49,636 nucleotides of DNA from an uncultured bacterium (GTDB lineage: Bacteria; Hydrogenedentota; Hydrogenedentia; Hydrogenedentales; Hydrogenedentaceae), in the NCBI GenBank assembly GCA_937124615.1, contig CAKZKR010000045.1:1-49636 (forward strand), read 5' to 3'. The position numbers and the translations under genes are program-made. The notes beneath the pieces were generated by a model. That model saw only the letters and a program-made list of their open reading frames with translations. It was not told the origin of the DNA and made no database searches. Positions 9,418 through 18,498 of the stretch are shown here, one piece after another (position 1 is the stretch's first letter; each line of letters opens with the position of its first letter).

Positions 9418-10317
9418 ATGCAAAATAAAAGCGTAATTATTTTGGGATGTTTTTTCATTCCCTTAGCCGGTTCTGCTGTGGAAATCGCGATTCCTTCTGT
9501 TTCTGTGAATACAGGGGAATGTTTTGCAATAAATGTTGAACTATATAAAGTAGAAGATGTGGATATTTACACTTCTGTAATTGCTTTTGCATTTGACCCA
9601 TTTAAGATACAAATTGGTTGTAATACCATTTTCAATCTCGGGACTTATAACGAGCCGACTGTTTATGAACAAGATTCTACAACAGACGAACAACCCATAG
9701 TATTAAGCGATTCGCTTAAAAATATGGGCCTAAAATACCGTGTGGCTATATATCCTCAGGGTCTTATGGTTGTGGTCCTCTGGGATAGTACCGATAGAAT
9801 TCCCTCCGGGCTCTTATTTTCTATCCCATGCAAATTGACGGATAGAGCAATACCCGGCGATAGACTGATTGCACAATTGATTTCAAAAGAGGAACCCTTT
9901 TATATAAGGAGAAGTTTCCCGGATAACAATATTGAATGGCAATCCTTCTATTGTTCCCTTGCAGATGTGAACGCCTTACCTGTAAACCCAACTCTCGTTT
10001 CAGGAATTGTTTATGTAAAAAGCGGAAATGACGGCGAACCACAAGAAGGAGAGGGCGAAGGACTCCCTTTAGAAGGGACCGCAGAGGGAAGCCCTCCTGA
10101 AGGTGATATTTCAGAGGGGAATTCAATCGAAGGAAATACATCCGAAGGGAGTTCGTTAGAAGGGAATCCAACAGAGGGAGAAAAACCTATCTGTGGATGC
10201 AGAAGAAAAAGCGAGATAAACAGAGAGAACATCGCATTGCCTTTACGGGTTTTAGAAATGGCTGACTTTAACATCGGATTTATAATTGCTCTTGTTGTAA
10301 TACTCCGTCGTTTGTAG
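9418..10317 (+). CDS. Exported cohesin-like protein with EGE-rich linker and C-terminal Cys/TM anchor
   Basis: Residues 1-20 are a signal peptide. Residues 21-190 read like a divergent cohesin-type beta sandwich: it opens VEIAIPSVSVNTGECFAINV, followed by a SVIAFAFDPFKI strand pair typical of cohesin domains. Residues about 206-256 are a repetitive acidic linker built from S/P/N-x-EG units. Then come C259-G-C261-R-R, a spacer with an Ala/Leu-rich stretch, a hydrophobic helix (about 287-296) and a terminal Arg-Arg-Leu. This tail layout (Cys motif, helix, basic end) parallels MYXO-CTERM-like sorting signals. Cohesin assignment is by eye and moderate; the partner dockerin is not seen here. It precedes lgt by 63 bases on the same strand. 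Confidence 0.6.
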   Translation: MQNKSVIILGCFFIPLAGSAVEIAIPSVSVNTGECFAINVELYKVEDVDIYTSVIAFAFDPFKIQIGCNTIFNLGTYNEPTVYEQDSTTDEQPIVLSDSLKNMGLKYRVAIYPQGLMVVVLWDSTDRIPSGLLFSIPCKLTDRAIPGDRLIAQLISKEEPFYIRRSFPDNNIEWQSFYCSLADVNALPVNPTLVSGIVYVKSGNDGEPQEGEGEGLPLEGTAEGSPPEGDISEGNSIEGNTSEGSSLEGNPTEGEKPICGCRRKSEINRENIALPLRVLEMADFNIGFIIALVVILRRL

Positions 10318-10380
10318 TTAAACTATTGCCAGATAGCAACCAAGGCAAACTACTCATATCATCATAAAGAAAGGAACCGC

Positions 10381-11199
10381 ATGAGACCTACACTTATTCA
10401 TATAGGTATATTTGAACTTCATTCGTATGTCTTTTTCATGGCTTTGGGACTCTTAGTAGGGGTATCGCTTGCATTGCGGGAAAACAGCCGGCTACCGCAA
10501 CCTTACCCGGTAACAGGGAAGGTTGGGATCTGGGGGCTGATTGGAGGACTTATTGGGGCCAATGTTTACTATATACTTCAATATGAAGGAATATCTCAAT
10601 TATATAAAGTCATCTACTTCTGGGCTGGTGGGTATGTTTTCTTTGGAGGGTTCATTGGGGGAACCATAGGTGTCTGGTTATATCTAAGACTACAAAAAGT
10701 TCCTTTTCTCCCTTCTGCAGATATTGGAGCTCCTTATCTTGCTTTAGGACACGCCATTGGCAGATTAGGATGTTTTACAAACGGTTGTTGTTGGGGGGAT
10801 TTGTGCTATGCTCCTTGGGGTGTTGTATTCCCAAAAGATAGTGGGATATATGACCATCACACTATTGAACGACTATTGCATATAGATGACCAACGGCCTT
10901 TACCGGTCCATCCCACACAATTATATGAAGTTTTTGGACTCCTTATGGTTTTTATCCTTCTTCGTATAATTTATCAAAACAAAAAATATAACGGACAGGT
11001 TTTATTGTGGTATTTTTGTCTTTACGGGGCCTGGCGATTTTTTGTTGAAAATTTCCGTGGAGATTCCTCCCACGCAACATTTGGAATGACAACCTCTCAA
11101 TTAGTAGCCCTTTCTACATGTGTTATCAGTGGTTTTATTATTTTCATCCTTTATCTATTCATCGTCCGCAGAAAAGAATCTTTTGAAACAAATATTTAA
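10381..11199 (+). CDS. lgt: Phosphatidylglycerol:prolipoprotein diacylglyceryl transferase
   Basis: Lgt transfers the diacylglyceryl group of phosphatidylglycerol to the lipobox cysteine of prolipoproteins at the inner membrane. The 272-residue protein has about seven hydrophobic segments, the Lgt signature HAIGRLGCFTNGCCWG near residue 137 (catalytic Arg in GRLG), the HPTQLYE motif near 180, and FRGDSSHATFGMTTSQ near the end, matching the family's ENFRGD...TxxQ region. AAAGGA lies 5 bases before the ATG. Clients in this window include the OppA-like protein, the DUF1573 protein and the PhoPQ-related protein. The gene is complete and of normal length. Confidence 0.96.
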   Translation: MRPTLIHIGIFELHSYVFFMALGLLVGVSLALRENSRLPQPYPVTGKVGIWGLIGGLIGANVYYILQYEGISQLYKVIYFWAGGYVFFGGFIGGTIGVWLYLRLQKVPFLPSADIGAPYLALGHAIGRLGCFTNGCCWGDLCYAPWGVVFPKDSGIYDHHTIERLLHIDDQRPLPVHPTQLYEVFGLLMVFILLRIIYQNKKYNGQVLLWYFCLYGAWRFFVENFRGDSSHATFGMTTSQLVALSTCVISGFIIFILYLFIVRRKESFETNI

Positions 11200-11293
11200 T
11201 TCCATTATAAAAAGAACCCCGGAGGTGTGGTCTTACCTTAATCGAATATCACCGCATAATTACTTATATTAAAATACGAATCACGGAGTCCTA

Positions 11294-13645
11294 TTACAAT
11301 AGCCATTCAAGCATAATTGTAGATAAAGGCGGTATTTCCAGAGTTATGCTCCCATCTTTATCAGGCTTTATGGTTGTTGGTGGAATTGCACGATCCGATT
11401 GTTTATACAACATCATGTTCTCATGATAATGTTCAGGAAGATATAAAGTTACTTTTTGTATTTCGGGCAAATAATTTACTAAGAATTGTGCTGTGCGGTT
11501 TTTATATGCCCATCGGCAGGTAAGGATGGAGCGAAAAGGGATCGTATCTTTTCGAGGTGTAATTAAGGGAATATCTTTATCACCGGTATACTCAAACGGT
11601 TTCTGCATTCTTCCAAAGATTAAATACGGATGTCCATGCCCAATTCGCCAATGATTAAGGTTCCGGACCAGAGTTTGTATTTGTTCCTGGTCGGGTCCTT
11701 TATCCCAGGGAGCGGAACTCCATTCCCATGCAATATTCCCATCCTTTCGCAAATTAAGACTTAACATATCACCCTGTATAAAAGATAGGGCTACACGCTG
11801 ATGCATATTGAAAGGGCTTTTTTCCTCATCAATGAAATAACTTGTCCCGTTCTGATTTCCCATGAAGTTATTTAAGTATTCATGGAAGATATAGGCATAG
11901 GCCGGCACTGGAATACCCACTCCCAGACCAAGATAAGAACGATTATCATTAAAGAGCAGGTAAGGAATAAAAGGTTCTGAAGCATTGGCTTCACAGCCCA
12001 TCAACATATTAGCATCATGCTGAAGAATAAGTTCCTGTATCCGACGATATAAATCCTTCATACATTCGGTCTGCCAGGACCCAGGCCCCGGCGGGTGCCC
12101 ATGATTACGGGCATAACAACGATAACAGGTTCCGCCTAAATTCTGATCAAAATACTGTAAGTAATCAATTTTGTATGGAATGATTTTTGCAATTTCATTT
12201 ACGACAATTTCCTTTACCCATTCGTTCGCCGGACATAGGTCATAACCGATACGCTGAGCATGAGGACCCGCACAGACTCCATTTTCTGCAGGCTTACCAT
12301 CAGGAGCATAGGTAACATACTGGATAATCCGTTTTTCTTGAAACTCTTTTGTTCTGTCATAGGCTGGGTCGGTATTACTACGGATTGTATATGCGACTCC
12401 ACTGGCATAAAGGCCTATAAGATTCCCCTTTTTGTGCAGTTCTTCACAGAAGCGTATAAAATCCTGAAAATCTCCATAGGGGGGCCAAACATATGGAGGG
12501 GCCCACGGAGCACTACCCTCCCAATGCATGAGTAGTGCCATAACAGGAGCAGACAGAGCCTCTCCATATTTTTGAAGTATCGGTAAGGCATTGGTGTAAG
12601 GGTAATATTCCGGATTAGGTGTCATCTCTACGCCTAAATCACGCTGTCCTCGTATCGGATACATAATAATAACGGGCGACTTAAAATACCAATCGGGTAT
12701 CCTCTTGTTCTCTTCTAATTTGGGTGGCTTATACATTGAGGAAGTCTCCCACCAGTTCCGATAAATGTCTCCCGCATCATGCCAGTCTCCCTGGAAAGTA
12801 CCCAATACCATCGGATAGGGTAAAACATACTCGGACTCGCATACGGGACCTGAAAAAAGACGAAAATCGAGATAAATACCTCCGGATGGATGTTTGTGAA
12901 ATTCAATACCTTTTGGCGTTCCTTTTGGGTCATGAGCGGAAAAATATAATCCTGCACGAGGTGTATAGTAGGCCATAAACTGCATTTGTGCGGGACCCGG
13001 ATAGGTACCATTCCAGCCCATTGTTGGATGTTCTATCGGTTGCCAGCGAAACCAGGTTTTTTCACGAAGTTCTACATCTTCCACCACAACACCCTCTAAA
13101 CCGGGCCAAAAAATGCGAGCATCCCCACCTGAATTTAGCAAATCATTCGGCACAACGACAACGGGAAAATCAATATGCTCTAACCAAAAACCTGTTTCGT
13201 TATTAACTTTTAATGTCCAATAAGTTAGTGAGGACTTGAAGGGACATTTCACAAAAACGGTGACATTTACGGGTTTTTTGTCTATTTGTAGGTATGCTAT
13301 TGTAATTGTGGTTTCATTTTTTTCTATATCATCCTTTCGAGTAAAACGAACCGTAGACGATTGGAGAGAACTTAGGTCGATTGCTTCACCATCATCATTT
13401 CGCAGTCGTAACTTAAACAATTCTCGAGGCTGGTCTGATGAATATATCAATTCTTGTCCATTACTTTGTAAGGATTTTATTTCACCTGTAACCCCATCTA
13501 ACTGCATAATATAATGTTCTGTTTGTATTTCATGTATCATTTCTGAATAGACTCCCTGTATTTGAAGAGTAATGAATAACCATAGAAATATATAAATTGT
13601 CTGTTTACTTGAAACGGTAGAAATTCCCTGTATAAACGGGTTCAT
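11294..13645 (-). CDS. Secreted large glycoside-hydrolase-like protein (DUF6259-type)
   Basis: A 783-residue protein with an N-terminal signal peptide (hydrophobic about 17-34, ending VYSE). Residues 40-270 are beta-rich and resemble the galactose-mutarotase-like sandwich that precedes many TIM-barrel glycosidases (MQLDGVTGEIKSLQSNGQE). Residues about 330-660 look like a TIM barrel: APVMALLMHWEGSAPWAPP, a KIDYLQYFDQNLGG strand whose Asp could be the nucleophile, and MLMGCEANASEPFI. The last 100 residues form a small beta domain typical of clan GH-D-like enzymes. I associate this with DUF6259, a family abundant in Hydrogenedentes and Planctomycetes; substrate unknown. The start has a perfect AGGAGGT ribosome site 6 bases away. 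Confidence 0.65.
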   Translation of the reverse strand: MNPFIQGISTVSSKQTIYIFLWLFITLQIQGVYSEMIHEIQTEHYIMQLDGVTGEIKSLQSNGQELIYSSDQPRELFKLRLRNDDGEAIDLSSLQSSTVRFTRKDDIEKNETTITIAYLQIDKKPVNVTVFVKCPFKSSLTYWTLKVNNETGFWLEHIDFPVVVVPNDLLNSGGDARIFWPGLEGVVVEDVELREKTWFRWQPIEHPTMGWNGTYPGPAQMQFMAYYTPRAGLYFSAHDPKGTPKGIEFHKHPSGGIYLDFRLFSGPVCESEYVLPYPMVLGTFQGDWHDAGDIYRNWWETSSMYKPPKLEENKRIPDWYFKSPVIIMYPIRGQRDLGVEMTPNPEYYPYTNALPILQKYGEALSAPVMALLMHWEGSAPWAPPYVWPPYGDFQDFIRFCEELHKKGNLIGLYASGVAYTIRSNTDPAYDRTKEFQEKRIIQYVTYAPDGKPAENGVCAGPHAQRIGYDLCPANEWVKEIVVNEIAKIIPYKIDYLQYFDQNLGGTCYRCYARNHGHPPGPGSWQTECMKDLYRRIQELILQHDANMLMGCEANASEPFIPYLLFNDNRSYLGLGVGIPVPAYAYIFHEYLNNFMGNQNGTSYFIDEEKSPFNMHQRVALSFIQGDMLSLNLRKDGNIAWEWSSAPWDKGPDQEQIQTLVRNLNHWRIGHGHPYLIFGRMQKPFEYTGDKDIPLITPRKDTIPFRSILTCRWAYKNRTAQFLVNYLPEIQKVTLYLPEHYHENMMLYKQSDRAIPPTTIKPDKDGSITLEIPPLSTIMLEWLL

Positions 13646-13735
13646 TGTTTTACCTCCTGATATAGGTCATAATTACATTCATTATACTTTATTTATCTTC
13701 GATTTTATGGGAAAACAAGACCTATCCCAAGCATC

Positions 13736-13786
13736 GGTCAGGTCAGACCTTCTGGACAAGTCAGATCCGTCCGACAAATCAGATAG
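13736..13786. repeat. Three tandem 18-bp repeats between two genes
   Basis: Three imperfect 18-base units start at 13736, 13754 and 13772, sharing the core GRCARRTCAGAYC. They sit in the short gap between the start of the glycosidase-like gene and the stop of the GlpD/lipid-kinase gene. The 18-base period would encode SDxSDx peptides in one frame, but no ribosome site or gene context supports translation. Confidence 0.6.
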
Positions 13787-13791
13787 AGATT

Positions 13792-16407
13792 CTAATCCGT
13801 TTCACTTTCTTTTCTCGGGGCAATACGAACATAGACAGCGTTATGCAAAATTTCAAAAGAAGCGGGTAAATAGCCGGGGACTTCACCATCTACATCAAGT
13901 AATACTTCTCCCGCAGTATGAGCAGGTGTCGCTATAATTTTTTGTGCTTTGAATACTTTTATCTTGGGATGAGTTAAATGGGTCCCTTTGTAAACTTTAT
14001 TTACATTCATAAGTAACTCAAATGTCGAGATACCCGGAATAATGATAACATCAAACCAACCGTCATTAATATCGGAATTCGGTGAGACCTGCATTCCACT
14101 GCCGAAGTATTTGCCATTGCAAATCGCTACCGTTTTTATATTTATCAACTCATCAAATTGATTGTCTATTTTAAGGCGGACATGTTTGTTCCGATAGGTA
14201 AGTAAGGCTTGTAGCATACCGAGGAAAAAGGCTAATTTCCCACTATATTGTTTTAGCCAGACATAACTATTCACAGCACGGTCTGTTGCTCCACTTAATC
14301 CAAAACTGGCTATGTTCACAAAATAACGAGTAACTTCTTCTCCTTTTAGATTGACAAATTTCATTTTTCCTAAATCCAGCGGATATACAGAAGTTTCAGA
14401 TAAATGTTCTATTTGTTGGTCAATATCGTAGGGCCAACCTAAGGTCCGTGAAAAGTCTCTACCTGTGCCTGTGCTTATAATGGCAAACACCGCTTCCGGA
14501 TTAATCTGTTTATCATCTTTGAAAAATCCGTTCACCACTTCATTGATGGTTCCGTCTCCGCCAACTGCTATGATTTGTTCATATCCTTCGGTCAGGGCTT
14601 CGCGAGCAAGTATTGTACCATGTCCCTGTCTTTCTGTAAATGCAACTTTTACAGGACCAATAGCATGATGCAGTTTTTTCTCAATCTTAGGCCATATCTT
14701 GCCTGTCATATTTCCCCATGCTTTTGGATTTACAATGACAAAGGTGCGAGCCCAGGATACAAAATGCACACGCGACCTGTTTTTCTCTGTTTCACGCACA
14801 TGTTCCGGCCATGCCAATTCGTGCGACATTAGTTCTATTGTTTTATGGAGCGTTTCCTCGCCAGGGTCTCCTAAATTCCCCATGTTCGTTCTTCGGAACA
14901 GGACATCGTTTAGATGTCGCGACATTTCCTCTCGCACGGCAAATACAATTTGAGCCCCGATTTCATTTCTTGTATTCGATAGGGGTTGTGCTAACTGAGG
15001 GTCTATTCGGGCTAATTCTATTATTTTATGTATTTCACTCCCGTAATTAAATGCTAAGTTTTCAATTATCTCTGGCGGAAAATCCGAATATTGCTTTTTA
15101 ACCTCGTCAAGAAATTCATTAAAGACATTAAAATCAACCCCTTGCACAGGCATCCGGTCTGTTTTACACGGTGGAGGGATGGTATTCCATTTTTCAAACA
15201 CTTTATTGACCACTCGTTCTGCTAAATGTCGGGAGGTCGTCCATTTTCCTCCGACCGCAGTAATCAAACCATCACATCCATCTTGTGCATGGTCGAATAC
15301 TTCTGCAGACCTGCTGGCATTATATGAGTTAAACTCTTCTTCGGTTTCCTGAGGGTCTTTCTCGACAATTGGACGAAGTCCGGCATAAAAGAATAGGACA
15401 TCCCCACGTTTTAGATTGGCTCCTTCAAATCCGCGATTGACGTTTGATAGGAATTCAACAAGTTCTCGCTCGGTAACATGAACATCGTCAGGGTCTCCCT
15501 GATATATCGTGTCCGTTGTACCTAAAAGTGAGTAGCCCTGCCAGGGTAGAACAAAAAAATGGGTTCCTTTTCCGGGCATGACAATGGCATACCTTGTTGT
15601 CAAAGGTTTCGTCAGAACATGAATCCCTTTGGAGCGAATAATTTTTCGGGCGGGTTCTTTCTCTGTAGCAATAGCGATTAGACGGTCAGCCCAGGGGCCG
15701 GTTGCGTTCACAATAACCTTTCCTCTTACAGTTGTTTCATCACCATTATCACGGTTTTTAACCTTTACCCCTGTAATCTGATTTTTATTTCGTAAAAAAC
15801 CGATGACTTCGGTGTAGTTAAGAACAACAGCCCCCTGAACAATACTCTGTTTCAGACATGCCCACGCTAAACGCTCGGGTGAATACATCTGATAATCATG
15901 AAATAACAGGGCGTCGTTAAAATTTATTTTTTCAAGACGCGATTCGACAGATAGAATATCTTCTCGTGAAACGCGCTTGTGGGGTGGAATAAATTTGTCC
16001 GGGTCGTTCAGCCGGTTGCGGTCGTAGGATAGCCAATCATACGCTTTTAGTCCAAGAGAATATAATAATCGTTCACGAAATTTTTTGCTTCCATGGATAG
16101 GAAGAATAAATGGGAGGGAATGAACAAGATGAGGGGCGATCTGCGACCAAATTCTCCGTTCTTTTAATGATTCGCGCACCAAACCAATTTCAAGGTTCAT
16201 CAAGTAACGGAGCCCACCATGAATAAGTTTTGAAGAAGCACCGCTGGTGGCACTGGCAAAATCTTTTCGTTCCAATAATGCCACTTTAAGTCCGCGTAAT
16301 GTTGCGTCCCGGGCCACACAGGCACCAACAATCCCCCCACCTATTATGACTAAATCAAACTCTTCTGAAGTTAACCTTCCCCACATTTCTTCCCATGAAA
16401 AAGGCAT
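13792..16407 (-). CDS. glpD: FAD-dependent glycerol-3-phosphate dehydrogenase fused to a diacylglycerol-kinase-type lipid kinase
   Basis: One uninterrupted frame encodes two enzymes (residues below count from the TTG at 16425; subtract 6 for the ATG at 16407, preferred because GGAGGG lies 9 bases upstream). Residues 23-420 are an FAD-binding glycerol-3-phosphate dehydrogenase: IIGGGIVGACVARDA (27-41), ASATSGASSKLIHGGLRYL (57-75), GTTDTIYQGDPDDV, and GLITAVGGKWTTSRHLAE. Residues 430-545 are its usual C-terminal helical domain. Residues 560-872 are a complete DAGK/LCB5-type kinase: FVIVNPKAWG (562-571), VGGDGTINEVVNG (621-633), STGTGRDFSRTLG (651-663) and DVDGEVPG (844-851). The first part oxidises G3P to DHAP at the membrane; the second should phosphorylate a lipid such as diacylglycerol. 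I do not know this fusion as a described architecture. Confidence 0.9.
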   Translation of the reverse strand: MPFSWEEMWGRLTSEEFDLVIIGGGIVGACVARDATLRGLKVALLERKDFASATSGASSKLIHGGLRYLMNLEIGLVRESLKERRIWSQIAPHLVHSLPFILPIHGSKKFRERLLYSLGLKAYDWLSYDRNRLNDPDKFIPPHKRVSREDILSVESRLEKINFNDALLFHDYQMYSPERLAWACLKQSIVQGAVVLNYTEVIGFLRNKNQITGVKVKNRDNGDETTVRGKVIVNATGPWADRLIAIATEKEPARKIIRSKGIHVLTKPLTTRYAIVMPGKGTHFFVLPWQGYSLLGTTDTIYQGDPDDVHVTERELVEFLSNVNRGFEGANLKRGDVLFFYAGLRPIVEKDPQETEEEFNSYNASRSAEVFDHAQDGCDGLITAVGGKWTTSRHLAERVVNKVFEKWNTIPPPCKTDRMPVQGVDFNVFNEFLDEVKKQYSDFPPEIIENLAFNYGSEIHKIIELARIDPQLAQPLSNTRNEIGAQIVFAVREEMSRHLNDVLFRRTNMGNLGDPGEETLHKTIELMSHELAWPEHVRETEKNRSRVHFVSWARTFVIVNPKAWGNMTGKIWPKIEKKLHHAIGPVKVAFTERQGHGTILAREALTEGYEQIIAVGGDGTINEVVNGFFKDDKQINPEAVFAIISTGTGRDFSRTLGWPYDIDQQIEHLSETSVYPLDLGKMKFVNLKGEEVTRYFVNIASFGLSGATDRAVNSYVWLKQYSGKLAFFLGMLQALLTYRNKHVRLKIDNQFDELINIKTVAICNGKYFGSGMQVSPNSDINDGWFDVIIIPGISTFELLMNVNKVYKGTHLTHPKIKVFKAQKIIATPAHTAGEVLLDVDGEVPGYLPASFEILHNAVYVRIAPRKESETD

Positions 16408-16474
16408 ACCGTAAAGACCCTCCAAAAAACAATTTTTATTCTATAATACTATTATTTTGAGCATTCACAGTAGA

Positions 16475-17473
16475 TTAATGCAAACTCTTATCCGGAGTAT
16501 TTGCAAAAATCCAGCATGCAGAACGATGTTTATCGGATATATATTGTAATAGTGGTGTTTCTTTTTTGCATGGTTCTGTTGCATAGGGGCATCTCGGATG
16601 AAAAGAACACCCGGAGGGGGGATTGATAGGACTTGGGGGCTCTCCCTGTGCCAGTAATTTGGGAAGGGTTGCTTCGGGGTCCGGTTTGGGAATAGCACTG
16701 AGTAAGGCTTTTGTGTAAGGATGATTGGGAGAATCAAATAATAATTCTGTTGGGGCTTCCTCGACAATCTGCCCTAAATACATTACTAACACTCTGTCAG
16801 AAACATGCCGAACCACACCCAAATCATGAGAGATAATCAGGTAGGTCAGATGTAATTTTTCCTGCAATTCCATTAAAAGATTTAATATTTGGGCCTGTAC
16901 GGAGACATCCAGTGCGGATACGGGTTCATCTGCAACCAGAAATGAAGGATTAACCGCTAAGGCTCGTGCAATACCGATACGCTGTCTTTGTCCTCCGCTA
17001 AACTCATGTGGATATCGATACATAGCGTCTGCATTCAATCCGACCAATTGCAGAAGGTGCTCGATGTAGTTTGTAATTTCTTCTCGTGGAACAATCCGGT
17101 GAATGTGCAATACCTCTGCAAGCATGGAATAAACCGTCATTCGCGGATTGAGCGAACTATAAGGGTCTTGGAAGATAATCTGTATTTTGCGTCGAATACT
17201 TCTTAATGCTCCTGATTTTAATTTTGTAAGGTCCATGCCGTCAAAAAAGATAGACCCTTCTGTAGGTTCTATCAATCGAAGAATAAGCCTCGCAACTGTG
17301 GTTTTTCCACTTCCACTCTCACCGACAAGGCTCACTGTTTCACCACGATAAACATCGAAAGAGATATGGTCAACGGCTCGAACATACCCCTTTGATTTTG
17401 AAAATAAACCTCCACCGACCGGGTAGTATTTCGTTAGGTTATCTACTTTCAAGTAAGGCGTATCGTTATTCAT
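16475..17473 (-). CDS. oppF: Oligopeptide/dipeptide ABC importer ATP-binding protein (OppF/DppF type)
   Basis: A 332-residue ABC ATPase with Walker A GESGSGKTT (near residue 53), signature FSGGQRQRIGIARAL, Walker B FLVADEPVSALD and the H-loop ISHDLG. The C-terminal oligopeptide-type extension is present, with the cysteine-rich region PSGCSFHPRCPYATEPC that is typical of Opp/Dpp ATPases and in some binds an iron-sulfur cluster. It is the last gene of the five-gene importer and starts 6 bases after oppD. It powers uptake as a heterodimer with OppD on the cytoplasmic face. Confidence 0.94.
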   Translation of the reverse strand: MNNDTPYLKVDNLTKYYPVGGGLFSKSKGYVRAVDHISFDVYRGETVSLVGESGSGKTTVARLILRLIEPTEGSIFFDGMDLTKLKSGALRSIRRKIQIIFQDPYSSLNPRMTVYSMLAEVLHIHRIVPREEITNYIEHLLQLVGLNADAMYRYPHEFSGGQRQRIGIARALAVNPSFLVADEPVSALDVSVQAQILNLLMELQEKLHLTYLIISHDLGVVRHVSDRVLVMYLGQIVEEAPTELLFDSPNHPYTKALLSAIPKPDPEATLPKLLAQGEPPSPINPPSGCSFHPRCPYATEPCKKETPLLQYISDKHRSACWIFANTPDKSLH

Positions 17474-17479
17474 CTTTTC

Positions 17480-18493
17480 TCAGTTCTCCTTTTCTGTTTC
17501 TTCCGATTGAGTAAATAACCAGCAGGCGGTTCCTTGTTCTTGATTCAACCATATCCAGGGGGGGTCCTTTCGTTCGCATATACTCATGGCTTTCGGACAG
17601 CGAGGGTGGAATCGACATCCCTTCGGTGGGTTTGTTGCAGACGGAACGGTACCGGGGATTGTTTTTAATCTTTTTTTCCCTCGAGAACGAATGGGTAGCG
17701 AGTCAAAGAGTGCTTTTGTATATGGATGGGATGGTGTTGTGTAAAGGACTTTTGCACTTCCTTCTTCCACCTTTTTCCCTGCATATAACACAACAATCCA
17801 GCGGGCAATTTGAGCAACCACACTTAAATCATGAGAAATAAGGAGCAAACTCATTTTCTGTTCTTGCTGAACACGACGAAGCAGTGCGAGTATCTCCGCC
17901 TGTATGGTTACATCTAAAGCGGTTGTTGGCTCATCTGCGATAAGCAATTCCGGCTCGCATGCTAAGGCCATAGCAATCATAGAACGCTGTATCAGACCCC
18001 CTGAAAATTCATGAGGATATTGATGTATCCGCATTTTGGACTCGGGAATACCGACCCATTCGAACAGTTTCTCAATTCGTGCATAGGCTTCCTCTTTGGG
18101 CATCCCATAATGATACTTCAACACATCTGCGATCTGGTCGCCAACACGAAATACCGGATTCATTGAACTGGTCGGTTCCTGAAACACCATTGAGATATAT
18201 CGCCCACGGATTTTCATCAATTCTTCTTCGCGGAGTTTTAATAAATCCTTTCCGTGAAAGAGTACTTCCCCTTCTAAATGTTCCACAGGGGGAGAGGTGA
18301 GTAATTTTAAGAGTGTCATAGCGGTTACAGATTTACCACACCCACTTTCTCCCACCAGAGCCATACTTTCCCCGGGATGGATAAAGAAGGAAAGCCCATC
18401 TACGGCATACGCCAATCCTGTAGGCGTAGAAAAGTATACCTTCAAATCTTTTACATTCAAAAGAGCCTTATCGGACTTGCACAAATCGGTCAT
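17480..18493 (-). CDS. oppD: Oligopeptide/dipeptide ABC importer ATP-binding protein (OppD/DppD type)
   Basis: Walker [10 protein letters not shown], signature [16 protein letters not shown], Walker [15 protein letters not shown] and H-loop LISHDLS identify an ABC ATPase. The C-terminal extension [17 protein letters not shown] is of the Opp/Dpp type. The signature reads GGLIQR rather than the usual GGMRQR, a mild variant. The ATG at 18493 has AAGGTG 6 bases upstream; a GTG at 18502 would overlap the oppC stop as GTGA. Either way translation is probably coupled to oppC. It works with OppF. Confidence 0.93.
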   Translation of the reverse strand: MTDLCKSDKALLNVKDLKVYFSTPTGLAYAVDGLSFFIHPGESMALVGESGCGKSVTAMTLLKLLTSPPVEHLEGEVLFHGKDLLKLREEELMKIRGRYISMVFQEPTSSMNPVFRVGDQIADVLKYHYGMPKEEAYARIEKLFEWVGIPESKMRIHQYPHEFSGGLIQRSMIAMALACEPELLIADEPTTALDVTIQAEILALLRRVQQEQKMSLLLISHDLSVVAQIARWIVVLYAGKKVEEGSAKVLYTTPSHPYTKALFDSLPIRSRGKKRLKTIPGTVPSATNPPKGCRFHPRCPKAMSICERKDPPWIWLNQEQGTACWLFTQSEETEKEN

Positions 18494-18498
18494 ATCTT

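Noticed and set aside
13707-13937. Plus-strand frame encoding SDxSDx repeats
   Set aside because: It lacks a ribosome site and overlaps the C-terminal coding end of the GlpD/lipid-kinase gene on the other strand; the periodicity comes from the 18-bp repeat.
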